A DNA stretch of 64,000 nucleotides. Origin: Breviolum minutum Mf 1.05b.01 (taxonomy: Eukaryota; Sar; Dinophyceae; Suessiales; Symbiodiniaceae). Below the pieces are notes generated by a model. The model did no database searches, had not been told where the DNA came from, and saw only the letters and a program-made list of their open reading frames with translations. Positions 1-11,218 of this stretch are shown one piece after another. Within the stretch, counting starts at the first letter, position 1; the number at the start of each line of letters is the position of its first letter. Where the stretch lies: assembly GCA_000507305.1 (NCBI GenBank), contig DF239783.1, forward strand, positions 58,080 to 122,079, given 5' to 3'. Position numbers and translations under genes: made by a program.

Positions 1-190
1 AAATCATAAAAACATCATAAAAGCATGGTGAAGATGTTTTGAAGTTGATAGGCAGCTGATCAATTCTTCAGACAACACGCATCAAAGATGTTTTTGTGAG
101 ACGTTTGAGAAAGGAAACACGTTTAAAAGGCAGGATGAGCATGTCAGAGTTGACACAATCTGACACATTCAAGCTGCATTCAGGCTGCAG

Positions 191-798
191 AAGATAACAA
201 TGATGAAATACAGTATGAAGACTACGAAGACTTTGAAGACAATGAAGAACCGGTGGATGACGGCATAACGTACGAAGACGAAGACTATGACGAGCCGGTG
301 GAGCCTGCAGAGCTTGAAGGATGGGACCATGAGGAGCCCCGGAGCCGTGAGCAGCTCTGACTGTGTCGGTTTACTCAGTCCACCTTCGATTCCATCACTC
401 ATAGACAGGCAAACCGCAAACCGCAAACCTCTTTCGTTCAGAGATGTGCTTGCTTCCAAATTGTGAAGATGCAACTAGTTTTCGCCTTCATTCTCAGATA
501 GTCGCCGGCACTGTAACTCCACTATAGCTAAACTTGACAATCAAACGCCGTAGAAGATCACGATGTTCTTTGAACACTGTTTGAATATTCGATGAACTGA
601 TATTCGGTGATCTTGGCATGATTCACATGATATTGGCATGATATTTGCGTGATATTGGCATGTTTGAAATGGGGAAATGCACTGACACACAATTCCTTCC
701 AGGAGGTGCATCAGGATCAGGATCCGGATCCAGATCAAGTGCTCGATGAAGAATTTGAGGAAGTGGCCGAAGAGATGGAGGAATCTGTTGAACTCTGA
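191..798 (+). CDS. acidic protein, C-terminal exons (partial)
   Basis: Two exons on the plus strand. Exon 191 to about 348 follows an AG acceptor and encodes a strongly acidic stretch with repeated Y/F-E-D and N-E-E-P-V motifs. Exon 703-798 follows the acceptor TTCCTTCCAG and continues the same composition, from EVHQDQDP to ESVEL and a TGA at 796-798. The frames join if the intron starts with GAGCAG at 349, a GA donor; the GT at 347 would give a different short tail rich in Gly and Ser. The protein starts before the window or in exons I did not find. Acidic tails are common in nuclear and chaperone proteins, but no family is recognisable. Confidence 0.45.
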
Positions 799-1002
799 AC
801 TTTGAATTTCATCTTGTGAGTTCCTATTAAGCTGAGGGGAAAGTAACCAGTACCTATATGACGTACATGATATATCATCCTTGTATATATATATATACAT
901 CAAAACATGCTTATTATGAGAGCTGCTTGTCCCGCAACGAAGCAATGAGCAGGGATGAAAACAGAATGGACGGACGGATGGATGGATACAAATATTTTGC
1001 AG

Positions 1003-1161
1003 CAGGTCTTGCGCAAAAAGGTCTTCGCATGCCTTCGCTTTGTTGAAACTTGCCACAAGGAAATCCAGGAAGTCCTCCCATCACACTGTGAACAAACTGT
1101 GGATTTTCGGATCAGTTTGCTTCCCTTTCAGGACGTGGAGCAAGGAGACCAAGTTGAAGAG
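1003..1161 (+). CDS. internal exon, unknown protein
   Basis: A 53-codon exon without stops, after the acceptor TTTTGCAG (a CAGCAG tandem acceptor) and ending at GAGGAG-like donor context AAGAG/GTGCGT. It reads QVLRKKVFACLRFVETCHKE near the start and ends DVEQGDQVEE. No ATG is needed because it is internal. Function unknown. A further possible exon lies near 1497-1570 (basic, frame unresolved). Confidence 0.45.
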
Positions 1162-2211
1162 GTGCGTAACAAGTGGTTTTGGCGACGTGAACATTGAGAT
1201 GAACTCATGCAACTATAGATGCTATGTAAGGGCTAGAAACACAGCAGATACCAGGCATGTTGGATGTTAGGTGTGGGTGTGGTCATTCATGACCATTCAT
1301 AGCTTTGGCACCAACTCCTCTTAATCAATTTCCTCCTAATCAATGGAGACTGTGAGTATCAATAGATTGAATAGATATCAAGCACGATGTATGATGATGT
1401 ATGCGCAGACCTGCATAGACTGAGATGAACATGGACAAAGACGAGCATAGATGAACTCTGTGAAGGTCCGCTTTCGTTGGATCTTTCATTGTGAAAAGAA
1501 GTTGAGAGGTCACGGACACAGCCGAGCAAGACTACGACTCGAAGAATCAGAAAGAGTGGGAGAACAACGACCAAAATAAAAGAACTTCGCCCCTCAGCTG
1601 TCAATGACGGTTGCTTCATAGTTACTCCAGTGGTTCTCAGTCATTCTTGACCTTGTGGAAGAGCCATCCTTTTGAGTAGGAGGGGGTTCTTCGAGCTGCT
1701 TGTTTTTTTTTTCACTTCTTGTTATCCTCCTGAGTCTCTAAATTGCTCGATATTGTTGGCTAAATCAAAGCGTTCCTTCTAGTGCACACTCCTTCTGACA
1801 GAGATGATGCATAATATCTGTTGGATTGGTACCACGTGCCTCCATTCGGATCAATATCTCTCAATGGAAGAACCTTATGCGCTCTTGCAGTGAACCAAAA
1901 GCAAGATTCTAAGATGCCGATAGTCTTTGTACTGCGGTGATCAGTTTCGATCAGTGGACCTCTTGTCATTGTAAAGCTGTTGCATAGGCTAGTGCAGCAC
2001 CCTTGAGCAGCAAACGAAGGATCACAAGTGAAATAAAGACATTCTTTGCCCTGTGAAGGACTCAACCGAAAGATATCGATAGCATATAAAGATTTTAGCT
2101 CATAATCATGCAGCATCACGCGCGAAAAGTAAGTCAAACTTTGGAGGATTCAAAAACAGGAGACGTGCCAACAGCATCCAAATAACAAAGATGAAAAAAC
2201 TATAGTCATAG

Positions 2212-2450
2212 GCCATACTGGCCATACTGGCCATACTGGACATATGGAGAGAATCTGAGGCGACAAAAAAGACGGAAGAAGGTAAATGGGAAGACACAGC
2301 GAGGTGGTCGAAAAGTTCAGGAGAAAAAATGGCGTTTGTGGCAAGCTGAACGAGACAAGCGAAAAGAGGAGAAGAACCAGCGCAACCAGCAGCACAAATG
2401 GCGCAGGGAAAACAGGGAAAAGTGGAAGGCCTGGTCCTACCATCATAGAA
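2212..2450 (+). CDS. Lys/Arg/Trp-rich helical exon
   Basis: An open frame runs from a CATAG/G acceptor to a possible donor GTGCAT at 2451. It begins with a PYW tripeptide repeated three times, coded by a 9-bp tandem repeat (CCATACTGG). It continues with a basic stretch and a helix rich in Lys, Arg, Glu and Trp, for example KKWRLWQAERDKRKEEKNQ and KWRRENREKWKAW. The composition suggests a nucleic-acid-binding or coiled helix. The exon may start later, at one of several AG sites between 2240 and 2282. No family recognised. Confidence 0.45.
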
Positions 2451-2593
2451 GTGCATGTGGTGATGTTTTATCTCGTATTTTGTACAGCCTCTTTACTTGA
2501 ATCCTTTGGCCTGCCGGATTGTTCACTCCTTTTCTCTTGTGACAAATTTGAGTATGGCCAGAGCTGTGTGGCCAAGACAGTTTCTCTTTACAG

Positions 2594-2731
2594 GGTTGCA
2601 GCCTTTGTTTAATGGCGTGCAGCAAGAGGATGGAACAGGCAAAACCAGGCACAAGGCGCATAGGAGAAGCACTTCCCATAGAGTTATTTCATGATTTCAT
2701 ACGTAATACCACTGGCAACATGACAGGATGA
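2594..2731 (+). CDS. possible terminal exon
   Basis: After the acceptor CTTTACAG, one frame stays open to TGA at 2729 and ends ALPIELFHDFIRNTTGNMTG, which looks like protein. A second frame (LQPLFNGVQQEDGTGK) could instead end at a GC donor near 2651. The two cannot be separated by reading. Confidence 0.3.
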   Translation, partial: GCSLCLMACSKRMEQAKPGTRRIGEALPIELFHDFIRNTTGNMTG

Positions 2732-3740
2732 CTATGGCAAAGTGCGGGGCCACAGATGGAGGGCATTCTGTGGAGGGCCCGCTGCTTTTCTTTTTCATGT
2801 GTGCGCAGCACACCTAAAAAAAACTCTTAATCCTCTAGCTATGTATATTTAAAAGCCTGCCGCGAATCTGCTGCAAACCTACGTAGCGATGCCTTTTAGT
2901 TTAGCTGCAATTAGGTCGGGGCCTGCCACAACAAAAGATGGACATCAAAATAATCAGATGTTTGGCTGTCCTCAATTTTCTTACCTGTAACCTCAATAAT
3001 TATGTAACTAGTAACTTTTTGGAAAGAACACCACATACCTTGTACATCTGAGAAGTTGATGAAGGAGACTCTTTATGTGAGGCGCTCTTTTGTCTTGAAA
3101 GTGGCTCCAAACTATGGAAAGCGATATGGTGAACTACCAAAAGCGATACCTTGAAATACAATTCGTTCATTTATATGTTTGCGTTGATTGTGAAATTGTT
3201 CCTTTGTTTCCAAGGTCTCGCCAGTCCTAAAGCGATACCCGTAGCGATACGTTAGCGACACCCTTCTGGTTGTTGAAAGCTCACAAATCCATCCTGTCCC
3301 CACATTGCTTCCCTCTTGTAGTGTTCCAGCTGTGGACGCGTAAGAAAAGATCTCGTGATGTCCGCCACACATGACCTGCCTGAGCAAGAACCCATCATAA
3401 TATTAACCCGCAATCATGAACACAGGCAATTGCAATGCAATAGATACATATTTCTGACTTATGTATTACCAATCATACGCACATGCCCCAAACTCTGTAA
3501 AGCGATATAGCGAACTACTTGTACAAAAAACGATGCACATATTGAGTTTTGCCCGACCTATAGACATTTTATACAGAAAAGGAATGGACGAATGGATCAA
3601 GCAGAGAATCTCCAGTTAGGGAACTTTTAGTTTAGACATCACAATGCAAAGTTGAGACTTCAGCAATGTGACTGTGCAAGTCTTGTTTGATTCGATGTAA
3701 TCAGTTTGGTGTCGCTGAATGCTTCTACTCTCAGGCTCAG

Positions 3741-3806
3741 GATTACAAAGATTACAAGGGCTACAAGGAGTACAAGGAGTACAAGGATTACAAAGACTAC
3801 AAGGCG
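3741..3806 (+). repeat. 9-bp minisatellite coding for DYK/EYK
   Basis: Seven imperfect copies of GAYTACAAR after the acceptor CTCTCAG. In the predicted phase it codes for a D-Y-K/G-Y-K/E-Y-K array, so it can be an expanded coding repeat. The other frames read LQRLQGLQG and VTKITRAT, so the coding frame is inferred. Confidence 0.7.
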
Positions 3807-5653
3807 CGAAAGGAGATCGCACTTTCTTATTAGCAGGGGGGGAAGCGCTTGTAAGTGGACGCACAGAAGACCAAGAGTTTGAACATGAAATACCGAGGGC
3901 ACAGAACCTTTGTAGCTAACAGCTTACGCTCAAGTCCCTGGTCCGAGCCTTCAATGTGTCTTTCATCCGTGATTCTGCACTATATATTTTTCGCAGGTGG
4001 AAGGCTGAAATCAACCGATCGATTCAAACATCCTTCCTCCAGGAGCCCTACAGAAGGTCAAAACGACAAGACGAATGGTCTGAAGAATCTGACAAATGGA
4101 GCCGGTGGAAGAACTGGGTTTCTTGCTCCAACTTGTGGGTTCGCCTTGGGTAGTTTCACGAGTGAAATGCTGAGCCTGATTTGGATAGTAATGCATGTTG
4201 ACGTTCTTGGCTGAAGACATAGGCCACTAGTCACCAGGACAAAAGATGTGCTTGTTGAGAACTCCCCTTCCAGCCTAGACTTCTGCTGCCATGTGTGTGG
4301 CAATACCGCAATACGTCGGCAATACCCATGCAATACCATCAGACCCTTCCAGTCCTCTACCTACATTCGATTCAAAGAATTTAAGCACTCTTTGAAGTGC
4401 AAGTAAAGACCGTCGAACGTCCTCTACCGTACACATAGAACCGGCATGGAAACTCTGAGCCTCAGACTTATCTCCAAGATAATTGGGGCATTCTCTTCAC
4501 CTTTGGAATATTTTGAGAATTTGGACAGAGCACTGACAGAGCTGACATTTGAGCCATGAAATTGTGTAAAAACCAACATTTCCGAATTTCCAAGTTCCAT
4601 GGCTCGAGACTGTGTCCATTCGAATGAATCCGTACCTGCTTTGCAATGATGGCTAATGATGGTCATGTTCATATTGTATGAGAATCATATGCATAGTCTG
4701 CATGATCATAATGGATATCTTGTCAGTTTATTATGTGTAGAACTGTTTTAGAATGTTTTAGAATGTTCATAATATATGTATACATATTCTTTTCCCCACA
4801 CTGGATCCCTCATTGAAATCCTTGCGCCGAGGAAGAAAAAACTCCAGAAGTCTCTGAGCCAAAGCCATCAGAGCCGGATACCCAAACATCTCAAGGGTCG
4901 AAGGCAAGGAATTGGGGAATGCGAGGGACATGCCGAAAGTGCAACATCCATTCGCCTTCAGAACAAGTAATGCAACGATACACTTTCATGCTAGTGCAGG
5001 TTTTTGTTTGTCACAGCTTCATTGGCTTCAAACCCTAAAAGGAAGACAGCAAGAGCTGACTGAAGCCGATAGAAGACCAGGTGGCCCAAGGAGAAGTTAG
5101 ACCAGTATACCATTCCATCAGCATCATGAAGAATGTAGAAAGAAGCTTGCAATGTTTTACACGTTTGATTGTCATATATCCATCAATAGCCAACCAACCA
5201 ACCAACCAACAACACCTGATCTCCTATACACCGCCTCCACCTGATCCTCTAGCTTTTCGAAAGTCGAGAAGACGGATTGACCTGAACAAGTACTGTCGAC
5301 AATTCTTGCACTTCTCACGTTGTCGATACGAGGCGAACTGCAAGTACATCCATATCGCTTTTTGCAGACGGTATGTCACTGGGGGCTGCACAAAAATGGA
5401 TTGCCCACTTCTGCATGTTGATATCTGTGATAATTGGAGACGGGGGGGAGAGAAATGCAAATTCTTGCCCAGCTGTAAATATCTGCATGCTGGGCCTCAG
5501 CGTCACCGGGATTCTACACTTGCTTTCCCATCGAGACCGAATTCCGACCTTTGTCTTGGCCGTCCAGTTTTTCATGGAGCCCAGCCACTTGTAACCCCAT
5601 TGGCAATAGCTGACGCAGATGATGAAGATGGTGTTGAAACTCTGCTTCGATAA
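3741..5653 (+). CDS. CCCH-type triple zinc-finger protein
   Basis: Predicted exons: 3741-3812 (DYK repeats), about 3867-3893, 3997-4149, 4274-4403, 4832-4966, 5050-5080 and 5190-5653 (TAA 5651-5653). The last exon holds three fingers in tandem: C-x8-C-x5-C-x3-H (from CRQFLHFSRC), C-x7-C-x4-C-x3-H (CRRYVTGGC) and C-x9-C-x5-C-x3-H (CDNWRRGGEKC). This CCCH family usually binds RNA, so a role in mRNA processing or decay is likely but inferred. Exon 4832-4966 carries TCRKC, and exon 4274-4403 carries CCHVCGNTA, possible further metal ligands. Exon 3997-4149 is Trp/Lys-rich (KWSRWKNWV). Phases match across 3997-4149, 4274-4403, 4832-4966, 5050-5080 and 5190-5653, except that the intron at 4403 needs one extra G (see findings). 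The fingers are secure; the two 5' exons are weak. Confidence 0.65.
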
Positions 5654-6257
5654 GACAGGGGCCATTCATTTACCCATATTGGGAGGATCAAACCATACAA
5701 ATCCGTGCCAGTGTTGAGCGATTAGCCGTTCTTATTTTCATTGTTTCAGTTGTTAATACAATGGCTCCTATGACAGTTGTGCTTTCCTGTTATGAATGTC
5801 TTGCTGTATGCTCGCACATTCACAGTCGAGTCGAGTCCATTCAATTTTTAGGTTTGATCTTATTTCCTTTGATCTTCACCCTTCGTGTGGCGTGTTGACT
5901 TCAAGCGACATAAATAAGCCCACGAAATGATCGACGCACTCCTGACAGACATTTCAAACTACATGCATATGTAAATGAAACATTTCGAGATATGCGTACT
6001 TATTTCAATACATGCAAGTATTCATATATATATATAGATACTCATTCATTTACATTTACCAATTTACCGGTATCAGTTAAAAATGAATGCAGGCAAGTAC
6101 CTGAGTCAACAAAAAGGATGTCCACTGGAGACATCCCAAGCATCAGTATGTAGCAGGACCATCCCTGGATATTTGAAGCCCGCATGCAGGGGGAAGACCA
6201 CTTCAAGCAATTACAATGGTATTTGCATGTATTCGCTCAGGCATGTCAACACTTTGT

Positions 6258-9200
6258 ATGCAAAGGGGTAAAGTATGTCTCCCGGCTGAGGAAGAGATCA
6301 CAGAGGCCCCAGTGGAGTCACAGCTCACAGCTGGATTTGCCCAAGAATTTGGTTATCAGGAGCCTGAAATCAAGCTGTTGTGACTTGTTGTGTGTTGCTT
6401 TAATGTTCCAAAGCAATTGGGTCGAAAGCCCTTAAAGGCGGTTTTTGAAGACAAAAATAGCAATGGTTCAGTGCTTTTGATCATATGCTACGAAGATGTG
6501 CATTCTGTTTGACATCTCCTAAACAGGTTCTCTTTAAGATACCGTAGTACAAGGTATGTCATTGAATGATATTGACTGGAGGCCACATGGCTGCATTGCA
6601 CGCATGCAGGACTGGGGGGACTCCGGAGTGGATTGTGACACTTCGGAGTCGCATGCCTCCGACCAAAGCTCGGGGGAGGATGAACCTTTGCCGCGGCCAG
6701 CGACGAGCAGGAAGAGACTAGCCAAGATTTCCAAGCCGGATGTGGTGAGCTCTGGTGAACGCAAGTATGTTCCGTGCTTAATTGAGAACTGCAGGAAAAG
6801 AAAGGGAAACGGAAACAGTTCAGAGATGTCCTGAGCTACCTTCAAGTATCATGATACGTCTTGTGATGCAGTATTCCTAAGTTGTCTGAGTTACTAGCAT
6901 GCAACCGTTTGCCTTGATGAGGTTCCACCTGCTCCAGTTTTGAAGCGCCCTGCGTCCGAACGCAGTGGCATTCAGTCTGCTCCCTCCTCGGACTTGGATT
7001 ATCCAGTTCGGTACAGCTGGCTGGTGACCTGCCAAAGATGTGGCAATGAAATCATGAAGGCAAGGCTTTTTCGGACATTTTGCGGCAAATTCAGAGTTCA
7101 CCGAGATTTTATCATTTTGATTCTTCATCAACAAATCAACTGTCCTTGAAACTCCTGAAAACAAGCATTTCCAGTGAGCCCGAAGGGCCCGAACCGATCA
7201 AATCCCAGCAAACTTGGAGCTCAGCAGCTTTATCAACCTACATTCCTTCCCAGATACAACTTTTTTCGACCATTTTGATGTGGTTTGTTTGTGTTTTGTT
7301 GGCAGCAACTACAAATGCTGCGATGTTCGCTGCTTGACAATCGGTATTGTCCTCCCTCACAGGTCTTCAATCACCGCATCGTCAGCTGTGGAAAGTTCCG
7401 GTACCGAGCCTTACGGGGCTATTGGTTACCCAAGCTTCCCAAATCTGAGAACAAGGGCAACAAGGACAACCATGAACTTTTCGGACGAGGTGGACGAGGT
7501 GATCGTTCCAAAGGAAAGAGCTGTCAAGTGAGACTACCATCTCCAGGCAGGTGGGACGTGCGACGTGCAAAAGATCGCAAGAAAGAGCGAAGGAGCGGAA
7601 CAAAATTCCTGCGTTTTTTCAAACTTGTTTTACTCGATTGGGTAGAGTGAGTATGTTGACTTGTTTCCACATGTAGCGCTTCTTGCCAGATGTGATATGT
7701 GAAATTTGAAGCTGTTGCAACCTGTGACATGCCCTGGAGGATCTTGAAAGGTAAGCTTGCAAAAGTTCAGTTCAAACATCACGACGAATCAGAGTGCAAC
7801 CCGGAGAAGGAAGACATGAAGTTCGAAGCAAAGGTGCGTTTGCGGCGACTTGTGCATCTTCGGGGAGAGGACTGTGGACCTGTGCCTTGTCTTTAACATT
7901 TTCATTGCCCCGTAGCGGGATTATGATCTGCGTTCATCTATTCAAATGATGCGTTCCTACACCAACAGACGAACAAACAGCATCAATTTACTAAGATGTG
8001 TATTTCAAACACATAGAGATGCGTTGCACTACATTGTTTCTTTTTTTGATGCCGGTTTTGTGCAAATTTGGTGTCCAAGTGTCCCTGTGAAACAGCCTTC
8101 TATCGTAGATAGACTCAGAAAAAAAACAACGGCGCTGCGTTTCAGAGTCTCTCTCTCTCTCGCGTGTCTATCTTGTTGTCTCAACTCAAAGAGAAATAGG
8201 TTTTACTCTATATATGCTGTTCTAGCATGCCTTGTGAGTTTGTGTCTCTCAATGTATTTTTATGTTTACCTTCGCGACCGATCTTGTTGTTGTGACGACC
8301 CACTAGAGGGCGCTGACGCCGATGCTGACGAGAAGAAGATAGATGTAATAGACGAAGATGATCTTCCTTTGACAATATCTTGTTTGCCGTGTGCTCAAGA
8401 AAGTCCGTCCAAGGGACAAAAGCGAAAAACCCCAAAGCGAACAGCTCAAAGGCGCCAACGCCGTAAAACTGTTTGAGTGGCGTTTCGGATTCATTCAGAG
8501 CCACGTTCGCACATAGTTGTGACTTAGATGTGATTTTTAGATTTCTTTGTTCAATTGTTGATCACCGTTTCTCTCATCAATCACCAGTTTCAAAGATTGC
8601 TGAAACCTGATGGATTCCGAGCGCCAAAATCTTGGACAGATCCTGTGCAAGAGCACTGGCCAATTATTTCTTGCAATGCAGAACTGCAGATTTGCAAGTT
8701 GGGATTGCATCCAGGGATAAGTAAGGCAGTAGGCAGCACAACCAAACCTGTCACAGCCTTCCGCCCTGTTTGTATTGTCATTCTGGTCGGAAGTGCCCAT
8801 GTGAGCGGGCAGCTAGGCCATTGATGGGGAGACAAAGACGTAGTGAGTGCTGAATTGACTTGTTGTGAATGGTTTGTTGTGATGTTTGTTGCACATGGGG
8901 CGTGCCACAGCAAAAAATACGATTTTTCAAACTTCATGATTGGAACGATTGGGAATGCCCTGCTTCAGGTCTTGATTTCTTGTCGTATAGTTCTTATGAA
9001 CTTGCGAATCTTGCCAGGTGGACCAAGAGCTGACACAAACAGGTCGCGAAACCCAGACAACTTTTCTGATGTCGTCAAGGAAAAGGTGAGTACACGGAGC
9101 TTCGATATTTTATTTTTTGTTTTGTTTAGCAACGTGGTCATCACGTTTGCTCACTCGATGCAATGCAGGCACCGGTGATTTTTTCTTTCTGTTTTTGAAA

Positions 9201-11108
9201 GGGTTTCTGACATATTTTTTTTGTCAATTTCTGTTTCTTCCAAGTCATTTCTTAGTTACCCACAATTTTAGTTTCCAATGGATCTTTCATCCAACAGGTC
9301 TTGATCACCATTCCGCAGTATTTTGCTTGGATGTGGGGCCAGTGGTGCCAGGGACGTTTGGGTTCTTGCAACACGAACATGTTTGTCCTTGTTTGATTTC
9401 ATTCCTCATTGCCGTGCAAAGATTTGATAGGCAAACACCAAACAAAAGGACATGGGATTCTGGTATCCTGGTATGACAAGGATCTTGATATGGTTGGGAC
9501 TTCATTTTTTTAGTTGTTGTGAATCAAAATTATGCAGTTATTCATAATCTTTGCTTAGGGGAAAGAAAAATTGAGTATCCAATTGATGGAAAAAACACAA
9601 GCTTGACGGTGCATCATGAAGTTTAGATCAGGTACATACCCCAGTGATGTTGAATGACGAAGCAGCGAAACACCTGAGGTGGAACACGACGCAGTCCTCC
9701 TGACCTTCGGAAGGAGACCGTACGGGCTGCAGAAACAGGGGCTCTGTTCAGGAAGGTGCAGGATTTATGATATATATATAATTTAAATCAATTCAAATCA
9801 TATATATATATACATATCATTCATCATCTGTAGAATATGATATATTTTTCACGTTCTATTTTGCTGCGCTGATTATCTGATTTAAAGGGACAATCCTGAA
9901 CTCTTGAAGTTGAGAATGGCAGGTTTGGAATCATGATAGCTACATATATCTAGCAAGAATTTTGTCACCAGGCATATCCGTAGTGTTTCTATGGAACCCA
10001 GTCAATATCATTACGGTGACAGATATTGCATGTGGGGTGCCACCAGGTCACCAAACCTCCAATACTACTCCCCTTGTTTGGTTTTGACCCTTCTGCTACG
10101 CATAGTAGTACCTAAAGTGTACTCAACAGTTGATGTACTTCATTCATCTCTATAGATTGATGCAGTGTAGATCACTCTTGCTGTATCATTTCAAGAGTTG
10201 TAATAGGTATATCTCCTATGAATTCATTGGACCGGAGCTTTGTGTCAACTTGGCATTGCAGTGTCGTCCAAGGCCTTTTTCCATTCGGTCTGATGGGCTG
10301 CCATCACACACACACACACAATGGTCATTGCACTGTGACACTTTGAGCATCTTTGCCCTCCATGTGCATGCCAGAAACACATGGTCACTAGATCACTAGA
10401 TATAGTTTGGTAAGTAGCTTACATATCATGTTGTTTACATGCAGAAAAGCCAGATCTTGTATTCACAATGGATCATGTTTTGAGCTGTCACGGGGACCAG
10501 CATCACCGCAACTCCACAGGATGGGCATCACCTTTGGGGTCCACCCGTACCAGCAGGGGTGGACCGCAGAAAGGAATGGCGGAGAGCTAGGGCAGAATCG
10601 AGATCAGCTGAATCAGCTGAGGCAAGTCCATTGATTGTCAATTCAATAAATGTTCATTCAATTGATTGTCATAATGTCATAATGTCATAATTGTCATCGA
10701 TTGAGCAACCTCATTCTTGCTCCTGCCAGGGACCCCGACTTAGTGCAACTGACACATCCAAGGCCGCTGACACATCAAAGGCCCTGGAAATGATGGGAGT
10801 CATATTAAAGATGTTAGATCATGTCAATGTGTTTAGGTCCAGAAGGATGAAAGGTTTCAGAAAGAGTTTCAGCTGCTGCCTGTGATTAGCACACCCAACA
10901 TGCCATGTTCAATTCGACTCACTCGATGATCGCACCTTTCCGATTTGGATCGTTTCCTTTTCACTCGTCCCAGCATGCCCTCAGACTTTCGCAACAGGTG
11001 ATTCATCCCTGGCATGCTCAGGCGCCGAAACCAGTCGGACTTGTTTCGAGTGCCAAAGAGGAAAAACATAGAAACGCATCGAAAAATCAATCAGAGATGG
11101 ATAATTGA
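6258..11108 (+). CDS. multi-exon Cys-rich protein, unknown function
   Basis: A chain of 15 predicted exons, about 554 codons: 6258-6374, 6610-6744, 6946-7059, 7306-7528, 7712-7833, 8309-8473, 8588-8721, 8757-8800, 9018-9085, 9298-9390, 9632-9678, 10445-10622, 10730-10798, 10837-10881, 10998-11108. The start ATG at 6258 gives MQRGKVCLPAEEEITEAP. Features in order: acidic Ser-rich region; a CQRC motif (LVTCQRCGNEIMK); Cys-spaced segment MLRCSLLDNRYC; a Gly/Lys linker; acidic EEDD-like patch followed by a basic, NLS-like run (KGQKRKTPKRTAQRRQRRK); a CLYCHSGRKCPCG knuckle; hydrophobic aromatic segment ITIPQYFAWMWGQW. CxxC pairs suggest zinc binding; nuclear location is inferred from the basic run. 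All phases agree, but four introns need the extra-G rule described in the findings and the donor at 8474 (GTTTGA) is weak. The chain may be two genes split at TGA 8474, or may continue into the next block. No homologue recognised. Confidence 0.5.
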
Positions 11109-11218
11109 AAACAACAGAATAAAAATGACATAAAATGACTTTTAAGAACTCAAAGTCACAAGTATCCTACTTCAGCATGCAGCCTATGCAGATTCATTCC
11201 ATTCCATCGCAGCAACAG

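Noticed and set aside
5224..5665. Minus-strand frames opposite the zinc fingers
   Set aside because: The plus strand has three clear CCCH motifs; the minus frames are shadows.
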